Below the pieces are notes generated by a model that saw only the letters and a list, made by a program, of their open reading frames with translations, ran no database searches and had not been told where the DNA came from. From an uncultured Porphyromonadaceae bacterium (GTDB lineage: Bacteria > Bacteroidota > Bacteroidia > Bacteroidales > Muribaculaceae), in the NCBI GenBank assembly GCA_947174225.1, contig CAMWIF010000040.1:1-11403 (forward strand): DNA of 11,403 nt, written 5' to 3'. Below are positions 6,101 to 11,403 of the stretch, piece by piece. Positions within the stretch are counted from its first letter, which is position 1; the number at the start of each line of letters is the position of its first letter. A program made the position numbers and the translations under genes.

Positions 6101-6886
6101 TACCTCCCCGTGTTCCCGGGCACGAACTGCGACTACGATATGAAAGCCTCTTTCGAGAAAGAGGGTGCTAAGGTGACATCTTCGGTATTCATCAACCTCA
6201 CACCGGAAGACATTGAGAAATCCACCTCCGATATGGCTGCCCATATTGACGCTTGCGACATACTCGCATTCTCGGGCGGTTTCTCAGAGGGCGACGAGCC
6301 TGACGGCAGCGGCAAATTCATTGCAAGCGTCATTATGAACGATAAGGTGAAAGCTGCCATCGAGCGTCTTCGTGAACGTGGTGGTCTTATCCTCGGCATC
6401 TGCAACGGCTTCCAGGCTCTTGTGAAATCGGGACTCCTCCCCTTCGGCAAGATCGGCGAACTCACTCCCGATTCTCCAACCTTATTCCACAACGACATCA
6501 ACCGTCATATATCCCAGATGGTCTCTACACGTGTCGGATCGGTTGCCTCACCTTGGCTTGCCGGTTTCGAGATTGGCGATCTCCACTCCGTGGCAGCTTC
6601 CCACGGCGAGGGTAAGTTTGTGGCAAATGCCGAACTTGCAGCCACTCTCCGTAAGAACGGCCAGATTGCTTTCCAGTATGCCGACAGTGAGGGAAATGCC
6701 ACTATGGACTCTCCCGCTAACCCTAACGGCTCCACTGAGGCTATTGAAGGCATCATCTCACCCGACGGACTTATCTTAGGCAAGATGGCACATTCGGAAC
6801 GTTACGAGGAGGGCTTGATGAAGAACATTTCCGGCAACAAGCACCAGAATCTTTTCGCAAACGCCGTGGCTTATTTCCGTAAATAA
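3182..6886 (+). CDS. purL: Phosphoribosylformylglycinamidine (FGAM) synthase, single-chain PurL
   Basis: Converts FGAR, glutamine and ATP to FGAM. All modules are in one 1234-residue chain: an N-terminal PurS-like domain (about 1-150, starting YRIFVEKR, with LPGQFDQRAA at 85-94), a linker with LDTYWSDHCRHTTF (212-225), two PurM-like ATPase halves with ETHNHPTEIEPFGGAS (317-332), GGRTGRDGIGGATGSS (442-457) and GGKDSMSG (772-779), and a C-terminal class I glutamine amidotransferase with FPGTNCD, nucleophile Cys1074 in GICNGFQ, and His1204/Glu1206 in MAHSER. No catalytic residue is missing. The YRIFVEKR start and HSER (not PHPER) ending are typical of the clade found in Clostridia and Streptococcus rather than the E. 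coli-like clade. It follows purE by 60 bases. Confidence 0.97.
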   Translation: MTPYRIFVEKREPYRVEADSLRNELNSNLGLNIKNLRLLAVYDLFGFTPELVEKSSYKVFGEPATDTVSKEVDFEGRPYLAIESLPGQFDQRAAAAEECVKLIQPDADIEIRSAKLLIFDDSVGEEEMKKIAHYSINAVESRRKDLSVLAAPERAAAKPVAVLEGFREITPEQAPAWCKEKGLAMNGDDLMEVVKYFTAEGRDPNETELRILDTYWSDHCRHTTFTTELTDIKVDDSFATADIEASLRQWEEIRKELGRENKPLCLMDLATIGARYLRKKGLLNDLEQSEENNACSIYVDVDVDGKTEKWLLQFKNETHNHPTEIEPFGGASTCLGGAIRDPLSGRSYVYQAMRVTGAGDIYKPVSETLEGKLPQRVISLRAAAGYSSYGNQIGLATTHVREIYHPDYVAKRLEVGAVVGAVKASDVRRESPAEGDVVLMFGGRTGRDGIGGATGSSKEHTTSSLEECGSEVQKGNAPEERKIARLFHRPEVTRLIKKSNDFGAGGVSVAIGELTGGLDIHLDRVPTKYSGLNATELAISESQERMSVVVEKKDMEEFMRYCHEENLEVTHVADVTSTGRMRMFYGDKIVADLSREFIDSAGARHFAEATVGTIEPVDPFEREVKGNNLKDKMLNLLADDNVTSQKGLIEHFDSSIGKSTVLMPFGGKTQGTEVQVSVQKLPVGSHHTDTASMMAFGFNPYLTSWSPYHGAAYSVIEAVSKAVAAGADYERMRFSYQEYFERMNSRLAWGKPLAALLGTLRMQTELGLASIGGKDSMSGTFDHISVPPTLIAFGVAPVDSRNVISPEFKTPGNFIYLVRHNPLPSLMPDTEQLKVNYKMLHRLIKEGTIVSGYALGFGGLTEALAKMSFGNRIGADVKVKDTDLFNYGNGTIVVESKEILEIPGFDLIGETIVEPELKVNGEVVTIDEAFNANRSRFTSVYPDRTKVSGPVENATSGENTAKYKGERKEHPVVYLPVFPGTNCDYDMKASFEKEGAKVTSSVFINLTPEDIEKSTSDMAAHIDACDILAFSGGFSEGDEPDGSGKFIASVIMNDKVKAAIERLRERGGLILGICNGFQALVKSGLLPFGKIGELTPDSPTLFHNDINRHISQMVSTRVGSVASPWLAGFEIGDLHSVAASHGEGKFVANAELAATLRKNGQIAFQYADSEGNATMDSPANPNGSTEAIEGIISPDGLILGKMAHSERYEEGLMKNISGNKHQNLFANAVAYFRK

Positions 6887-6890
6887 AATC

Positions 6891-6904
6891 ATACACCATA
6901 AACC
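6891..6904 (+). repeat. ATACACC-ATAAACC units at the purL-purM junction
   Basis: Two adjacent heptamers, ATACACC (6891-6897, one mismatch) and ATAAACC (6898-6904), lie in the 30-base spacer and end 12 bases before the purM ATG. Taken alone this is weak; it gains weight from the matching arrays at two other junctions of the cluster. Confidence 0.5.
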
Positions 6905-6916
6905 AGCTAAACAAAA

Positions 6917-7951
6917 ATGGCAAAAAGTTATGAAGCGTCCGGCGTGAATCTTGAAGCCGGCTACGAAGTGGTAAGCCGTATCAAGAAACATGTGGCGTCC
7001 ACCAACCGTAAGGGCTGTATGGGCAACATCGGTGCTTTCGGTGGCATGTTCGATCTCGGTTCACTTGGTTATAAACATCCTATACTTGTGAGCGGCACAG
7101 ACGGCGTAGGCACGAAACTTAAACTCGCTTTCGCTCTTGATAAACATGACACAATCGGCATTGATGCAGTAGCCATGTGTGTAAACGATGTGCTTGCCCA
7201 GGGTGCTGAGCCCCTTCTCTTTCTCGACTACGTAGCAGTCGGCAAAAATCATCCCGCAGTGGTAGAAGCCATTGTGGCAGGTGTGGCTGAAGGCTGCCGT
7301 CAGGCAGGATGCGCACTCGTAGGTGGCGAGACAGCGGAGATGCCCGGCATGTATGCCGAAGACGACTATGACATCGCAGGCTTCACCGTAGGTGCTGTGG
7401 AGAAAGACAAGCTCATCGATTGCTCCAAAGTAAAGGTGGGCGACGTGCTGGTAGGCATAGCCTCCTCAGGTGTCCACTCCAACGGCTTCAGCCTCGTACG
7501 TAAGGTGATAGCCGATAATAACCTCGACCTCAACAAGAAGTATGAGGAGACAGGCGACCTCACACTCGGCGAAATGCTCCTTACCCCGACCAAGATATAT
7601 GTAAAGCAAGTACATGACGTACTCAAGGAAGTTGACGTTCACGGTATTGCCCATATCACAGGTGGTGGCTTTGACGAGAACATACCGCGTATCCTTTCCG
7701 AAGGTCAAGGTATAGAGGTGAAGGAAGGAAGCTGGGAGATTCTTCCGGTGTTCCGTCTGCTTGAGAAATACGGCAAGATTCCCCACCGTGAGATGTTCAA
7801 CATCTTCAATATGGGCATTGGCATGGTGCTTGCTGTTAATGAGGAGGATGCTCCAAAGGCTATAGAAATACTGACTAAAGCCGGAGAAAAAGCCTCAGTC
7901 ATCGGCAAAGTGGTAGAAGGCTCAGGAGTAGACATAAACCATAAACTATAA
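6917..7951 (+). CDS. purM: Phosphoribosylaminoimidazole (AIR) synthetase PurM
   Basis: Closes FGAM to AIR with ATP. The 344-residue length is canonical. Motifs: GTDGVGTK (60-67, ATP/substrate loop), HDTIGIDAVAMCVNDVL, GGETAEMPGMY (136-146), GIASSGVHSNGFSLVR, HITGGGFDENIPRIL and IFNMGIGM. It starts with MAKSYEASGVNLEAGY, as in canonical bacterial PurM, 30 bases after purL. The last residues DINHKL and the stop codon are encoded within a tandem heptanucleotide array (7934-7961). Canonical PurM is notable because the PurM I recall from Bacteroides is a longer, divergent form of about 390 residues. Confidence 0.97.
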   Translation: MAKSYEASGVNLEAGYEVVSRIKKHVASTNRKGCMGNIGAFGGMFDLGSLGYKHPILVSGTDGVGTKLKLAFALDKHDTIGIDAVAMCVNDVLAQGAEPLLFLDYVAVGKNHPAVVEAIVAGVAEGCRQAGCALVGGETAEMPGMYAEDDYDIAGFTVGAVEKDKLIDCSKVKVGDVLVGIASSGVHSNGFSLVRKVIADNNLDLNKKYEETGDLTLGEMLLTPTKIYVKQVHDVLKEVDVHGIAHITGGGFDENIPRILSEGQGIEVKEGSWEILPVFRLLEKYGKIPHREMFNIFNMGIGMVLAVNEEDAPKAIEILTKAGEKASVIGKVVEGSGVDINHKL

Positions 7952-7961
7952 ACCATAAACC
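7934..7961 (+). repeat. Four tandem ATAAACC heptamers across the purM-purH junction
   Basis: Consecutive 7-base units: ATAAACC (7934-7940), ATAAACT (7941-7947), ATAAACC (7948-7954), ATAAACC (7955-7961). The array encodes the last residues of PurM, contains its stop codon (7949-7951) and ends 5 bases before the purH ATG. Because seven is not a multiple of three, gain or loss of a unit would change the PurM C-terminus and the spacing to purH. Related units occur at 6891-6904 and 10816-10836. Confidence 0.85.
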
Positions 7962-7966
7962 CTCAT

Positions 7967-9496
7967 ATGAGAGCTTTAATAAGCGTAAGCGACAAGACAG
8001 GCATTGTGGAATTTGCCACTGCCCTTAAAAACCTCGGCTGGGAACTCATTGCCACCGGAGGCACCCTCAAAGTGCTCCGTGGTGCCGGTCTTGAGGTGCT
8101 CGACATTCAGGATGTCACAGGTTTTCCTGAAATATGCGAAGGTCGTGTAAAGACCCTGCATCCCAAAGTACACGGTGGTCTGCTCGGGCGTCGTGATAGC
8201 GAGGAACATATGGCTCAACTCGCCGAAAACGGCATACAGACTATAGAGATGGTCTGCGTAAACCTCTATCCCTTTGAGGCTACAATCGCCAAAGAGGGCG
8301 TGACTATGGAGGATGCCGTGGAGAACATCGACATAGGAGGTCCCTCAATGCTCCGCAGCGCAGCCAAGAATTTCAGAGATGTCACCGTAGTGTGCGATCC
8401 GGCTGACTATGCCACCGTAATTGAGGAAATCACAGCCAACGGCAACACGTTGCCAGAGACACGCCTCAAACTCTCTGCAAAAGCTTATACACATACTGCC
8501 CTATACGACAGCTGCATAGCTACCTATATGCGTCGTCAGGCAGGACTCGACGAGAAACTTTTCCTCGCTTTCGACGCTGTGCAGTCTCTCCGATACGGTG
8601 AGAATCCTCATCAGGCTGCCAAATTCTACCGCACTCCGAAAGAGGTATCTTACTCTGTGGCTTATGCCCGTCAGCTCGGTGGTAAGGAGTTAAGCTATAA
8701 TAATATTCAGGATGCCAACGCCGCACTCCAGATTGTGCGTGAATTCTCCGAGCCGTTCTGCTGTGCTCTCAAGCATATGAACCCCTGCGGTGCCGGTATA
8801 GGCAAAGACCTCCTTGAGGCTTGGACTCGCGCCTATGAGGCTGACAAGGTTAGCATCTACGGCGGTATCGTGGCGATGAATCGTCCTCTCACCGCCGAAG
8901 TGGCACGTCTTATGAAGCCCATATTCCTTGAGATTGTGATGGCTCCCTCATTCGAGCCGGAAGCGCTTGAGGTGCTTGCCTCCAAGAAAAACCTTCGTCT
9001 CCTTGAAGTTAAGATGGACAATATGAAAGAGGCTCAAAAGCAGTATGTAAGCGTCAACGGTGGTCTGCTCGTTCAGGACTATGACGTGGAGTGCAAAGAG
9101 GTGACAGCCGATATGTGTGTCACCGAGCGCAAGCCCACTGAGAAGGAGCTTAAGGAGATGGACTTCGGTTGGAAGATTGTTAAGCACGTGAAGAGCAACG
9201 CTATCGTGGTTGTGAAAGACGGTGCCACAGCAGGTGTCGGCGCAGGTCAGATGAACCGTGTAGGCTCTGCCGAAATAGCTCTTGAAGAAGCAAAGGCACT
9301 TGGAATTACTGAAGGTCTTGTACTTGCCTCTGACGGTTTCCTTCCCTTCGGCGACACTGTTGAACTCGCTTCCAAATATGGTGTCACTGCAATTGTGCAG
9401 CCCGGCGGCAGCATTCGCGACGAGGATTCAATCAAGGTTGCTAACGAAAAGGGCATCACTATGCTCTTCACCGGTATGCGTCATTTTAAACACTAA
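7967..9496 (+). CDS. purH: Bifunctional AICAR transformylase / IMP cyclohydrolase PurH
   Basis: Catalyses the last two steps to IMP: formylation of AICAR with 10-formyl-THF, then ring closure. The N-terminal cyclohydrolase (MGS-like) domain spans about 1-190 with ISVSDKTG, ATGGT, GRVKTLHPKVHGG, NLYPFE and IDIGGPSMLRSAAKN. The transformylase domain follows, with RYGENPHQ (209-216), SYNNIQDANAAL, the catalytic pair Lys269-His270 in ALKHMNPCG, GVGAGQMNRV, SDGFLPF and the C-terminal QPGGSIRDED and FTGMRHFKH. At 509 residues it is complete. It lies 15 bases after purM. The N-terminal motifs match the Bacillota/Proteobacteria form, not the form I recall from Bacteroides. folD downstream supplies the pathway that makes its formyl donor. 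Confidence 0.97.
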   Translation: MRALISVSDKTGIVEFATALKNLGWELIATGGTLKVLRGAGLEVLDIQDVTGFPEICEGRVKTLHPKVHGGLLGRRDSEEHMAQLAENGIQTIEMVCVNLYPFEATIAKEGVTMEDAVENIDIGGPSMLRSAAKNFRDVTVVCDPADYATVIEEITANGNTLPETRLKLSAKAYTHTALYDSCIATYMRRQAGLDEKLFLAFDAVQSLRYGENPHQAAKFYRTPKEVSYSVAYARQLGGKELSYNNIQDANAALQIVREFSEPFCCALKHMNPCGAGIGKDLLEAWTRAYEADKVSIYGGIVAMNRPLTAEVARLMKPIFLEIVMAPSFEPEALEVLASKKNLRLLEVKMDNMKEAQKQYVSVNGGLLVQDYDVECKEVTADMCVTERKPTEKELKEMDFGWKIVKHVKSNAIVVVKDGATAGVGAGQMNRVGSAEIALEEAKALGITEGLVLASDGFLPFGDTVELASKYGVTAIVQPGGSIRDEDSIKVANEKGITMLFTGMRHFKH

Positions 9497-9503
9497 TTTT
9501 CCT

Positions 9504-9544
9504 CCGACACGGCAACGATCATTACGGATAGTTGCCGTTGTCGG
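9504..9544 (+). other. Long hairpin between purH and purD
   Basis: CCGACA-CGGCAAC (9504-9516) pairs with GTTGCCG-T-TGTCGG (9531-9544), 13 pairs with one bulged base; ATC/GAT (9518-9520 with 9527-9529) can extend the stem inwards. The following sequence (TTAATATAATTC) lacks a U run, so it is a weak terminator at best. It may instead be an RNA processing or 3'-end stabilising element that sets purH and purD levels apart. This 69-base spacer is the longest within the cluster. Confidence 0.65.
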
Positions 9545-9565
9545 TTAATATAATTCTATCGAAGA

Positions 9566-10819
9566 ATGGAAAAGAATAAGAAAGTTCTCGTGGTCGGAAG
9601 CGGCGGACGTTGCCACGCCATCGTGAAAGCCCTTGCACGCTCTCCACAGGTAGAGAAAATCTACTGTGCGCCCGGCAATGCCGGCATCGCTGAAGATGCG
9701 GAATGTGTGGCTATCGGTGTGGAAGATGTCGATGGTATCGTAAATTTTGCCAAGGAGAATAACATTGATATGACCGTTGTGGGCCCCGAAGCAGCTCTTG
9801 CCAAAGGTGTGGTAGACGCTCTTGAAGCTGAGGGACTGAAAGCATTCGGTCCCACCAAGGCGGCTGCCCGCATAGAGAGCAGCAAGGAGTTTGCCAAGCA
9901 GATTATGGAGAAATACGGTGTTCCTACCGCTGCATATAAGGCTTTCGACAACTTCGACGAAGCTTGGGAATATGTCAAGAACCGCCCTCTCCCTGCCGTA
10001 ATCAAATATGACGGACTGGCAGCCGGCAAAGGTGTAGTTGTTGCCCTCTCTTATGAGGAGGCTGAGGCAGCCCTCCGCGATATGCTTCTCGACAGTAGCT
10101 TCGGTAAAGGTCGGGTTGTGGTTGAGGATTTCCTTGACGGTCCGGAGTTCTCATTTATGTGTGTGGTGTCGGGCAATAAAGTCTATCCCCTCGCTATGGC
10201 GCAAGATCATAAGCGTGCTTATGATGGCGATAAGGGTCCCAACACAGGGGGTATGGGTGCCTACTCTCCCGTTCCGTTCATCACTGAAGAGATTCGCGAC
10301 ATAGCTCTGCGTGAGATAATACAGCGCACCGCCGACGGTCTTGTAGCCGAGGGGGTACCCTTCAAGGGTGTGCTATATGGTGGACTTATACTCACTAAGG
10401 AGGGCCCGAAGGTAATTGAGTTTAACGCCCGTTTCGGCGACCCTGAGACGGAGGTCGTACTTCCCCGCCTTGTGAGTGATTTTTACGAGCTTATTGAAGC
10501 AGCCGTTGAGGGTAAGGATTGCGAGACAAAATGGAGTGACGATGCCTATCTCGGAATAGTGCTTGCCTCAGAAGGCTATCCCGGCTCATATGAGAAGGGT
10601 GCTGAGATTAAGGGACTTGAAAATGTCACCGGTGAAGTTTACCATATGGGTACAAAACGCGACGGCCACAAGATACTCACCTCCGGCGGACGTGTGCTGA
10701 TGGTGGTAGGCAAAGGTAAAGACCTTGCCGAAGCTAATGCGGCAGCTAAGGCTGAGATTGCCAAAATAGACTGCCCCACCCTCTTCCATCGCACAGACAT
10801 CGGAAAAGCCTCATTATAA
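9566..10819 (+). CDS. purD: Phosphoribosylamine-glycine ligase (GAR synthetase) PurD
   Basis: Joins phosphoribosylamine and glycine with ATP to form GAR, an early pathway step. The 417-residue ATP-grasp enzyme is full length: N-domain VLVVGSGGRCHA (7-18) and APGNAGIAED, ATP-grasp loop DGLAAGKGV with Lys155, QDHKRAYDGDKGPNTGGMGA (213-232), the metal-binding NARFGDPETE (287-296), and a C-domain with VTGEVYHMGT and TSGGRVLMVVG. One oddity: the near-invariant GGREHA has Cys16 in place of Glu. The codon is TGC, so this is not a single-base error from GAA/GAG. YCAPGNAGIAEDAECV resembles Clostridia-type PurD. It follows purH after a hairpin-containing 69-base spacer. Confidence 0.96.
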   Translation: MEKNKKVLVVGSGGRCHAIVKALARSPQVEKIYCAPGNAGIAEDAECVAIGVEDVDGIVNFAKENNIDMTVVGPEAALAKGVVDALEAEGLKAFGPTKAAARIESSKEFAKQIMEKYGVPTAAYKAFDNFDEAWEYVKNRPLPAVIKYDGLAAGKGVVVALSYEEAEAALRDMLLDSSFGKGRVVVEDFLDGPEFSFMCVVSGNKVYPLAMAQDHKRAYDGDKGPNTGGMGAYSPVPFITEEIRDIALREIIQRTADGLVAEGVPFKGVLYGGLILTKEGPKVIEFNARFGDPETEVVLPRLVSDFYELIEAAVEGKDCETKWSDDAYLGIVLASEGYPGSYEKGAEIKGLENVTGEVYHMGTKRDGHKILTSGGRVLMVVGKGKDLAEANAAAKAEIAKIDCPTLFHRTDIGKASL

Positions 10820-10836
10820 ACCCTAAATTATAAACC
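10816..10836 (+). repeat. ATAAACC units at the purD-folD junction
   Basis: ATAAACC at 10816-10822, a degenerate unit CTAAATT (10823-10829), and ATAAACC at 10830-10836, all in 7-base register. The purD stop (10817-10819) lies in the first unit and the folD ATG starts 7 bases after the last. This is the same heptamer as at the purM-purH junction. Confidence 0.7.
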
Positions 10837-10842
10837 ACTAAA

Positions 10843-11403
10843 ATGGTAATAAGCGGAACTCAATTAGCAAAGGAGCTGAAGCAAGACGTAGCGAAGCGTG
10901 TTGTGGAGGTGAAAGAAAAATATGGTCGTGCTCCTCACCTCGTGGTTATCCTCGTAGGTGAGGATCCAGCCAGCCAATCATACGTAAAAGGTAAGGGACG
11001 CGATGCCGAGGAAGTGGGCTTCAAGAGCACCACAATACTGAAACCGGATACCATCACTGAAGAGGAACTTCTCTCGCTGATTGCACAGCTCAACGCCGAC
11101 GACACTGTGGACGGTGTACTCGTACAGCTCCCGTTGCCCAAGCATATAAACGAAGACAAGGTAATCGAAGCCATTGCCAAGGAGAAGGATGTTGACGGTT
11201 TCCATCCTGCCAACGTTGCCGCTCTCTGGCAAAAGCTCCCCTGCACCCTCCCCTGCACCCCCAAAGGTATAATAAAATTATTGGATAAGGCAGGAGTGGA
11301 GATTGAAGGTAAGAAGGCAGTTGTAATCGGACGCAGCAATATCGTCGGTCTGCCGGCTGCCAACCTTCTCCTCGACCGTAATGCCACAGTCACAATAGCC
11401 CAT
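10843..11403 (+). CDS. folD: Methylenetetrahydrofolate dehydrogenase / cyclohydrolase FolD, N-terminal part (cut by window edge)
   Basis: FolD oxidises 5,10-methylene-THF with NAD(P) and hydrolyses the product to 10-formyl-THF, the formyl donor of PurH, so its place after purH-purD makes metabolic sense. The first 187 of about 285 residues are present: VILVGEDPASQSYVKGK with the catalytic Tyr47 and Lys51, DGVLVQLPLP, KDVDGFHPANV, PCTPKGI, and the Rossmann motif VVIGRSNIVGLPAANLLL. The usual VGKP is VGLP here. Start ATG 10843 is 23 bases after purD and gives the standard N-terminus. No frameshift is seen; the gene simply runs out of the window. Confidence 0.96.
   Translation, partial: MVISGTQLAKELKQDVAKRVVEVKEKYGRAPHLVVILVGEDPASQSYVKGKGRDAEEVGFKSTTILKPDTITEEELLSLIAQLNADDTVDGVLVQLPLPKHINEDKVIEAIAKEKDVDGFHPANVAALWQKLPCTLPCTPKGIIKLLDKAGVEIEGKKAVVIGRSNIVGLPAANLLLDRNATVTIAH
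11236..11259 (+). repeat. folD: 12-base tandem duplication within folD
   Basis: CTCCCCTGCACC occurs twice in direct succession (11236-11247, 11248-11259), encoding LPCTLPCT before PKG. Only the second PCT aligns with the conserved PCTP motif. The total length of this loop equals that remembered for E. coli FolD, so it is in frame and tolerated. Confidence 0.8.

Noticed and set aside
1..11403. CRISPR array, insertion sequence, prophage or integrase signature
   Set aside because: No spaced repeat array, transposase motif, terminal inverted repeats or integrase was seen; the repeats present are short and local.

Overview
The window looks like part of a Bacteroidota chromosome, probably Bacteroidales and possibly a Muribaculaceae-like gut lineage (the family is a guess). 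Reasons: no start codon has a convincing Shine-Dalgarno sequence; AT-rich spacers carry boxes matching the Bacteroidota -7 consensus TAnnTTTG; coding DNA is of intermediate GC, while intergenic DNA is clearly AT-rich.

Left part (1-1592): the 5' end of a RavA-type MoxR AAA+ ATPase runs leftwards off the window. Divergent from it is a two-gene unit: a HipA-like kinase-fold protein and a DUF3037 protein, whose stop and start overlap by 4 bases. A 23-bp interrupted palindrome lies between the divergent units.

Middle part (1593-2650): about 1 kb with little coding DNA. It holds a candidate two-helix membrane microprotein on the minus strand, several hairpins and palindromes, a direct repeat carrying -7 boxes, a good -7 box at 2291-2298, and a 93-codon reading frame broken at a run of seven A. 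That broken frame ends inside a strong intrinsic terminator directly in front of purE.

Right part (2651-11403): a co-oriented de novo purine cluster, purE-purL-purM-purH-purD-folD (folD cut by the window edge). Together these encode FGAM synthetase, AIR synthetase, N5-CAIR mutase, the bifunctional last two steps to IMP, GAR synthetase, and the folate enzyme that makes the formyl donor used by PurH. purF, purN/T, purK, purC and purB are not in the window. From remembered family features, PurL, PurM and PurH resemble the Bacillota (Clostridia/Streptococcus) forms more than the forms I recall from Bacteroides, which suggests an old transfer of the whole block.

Most of the window is ordinary biosynthesis. 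The points most worth checking are the apparent xenologous origin of the pur block, a heptanucleotide repeat (ATAAACC) recurring at three of its gene junctions, the terminator and broken frame in front of purE, and the HipA-like/DUF3037 pair.
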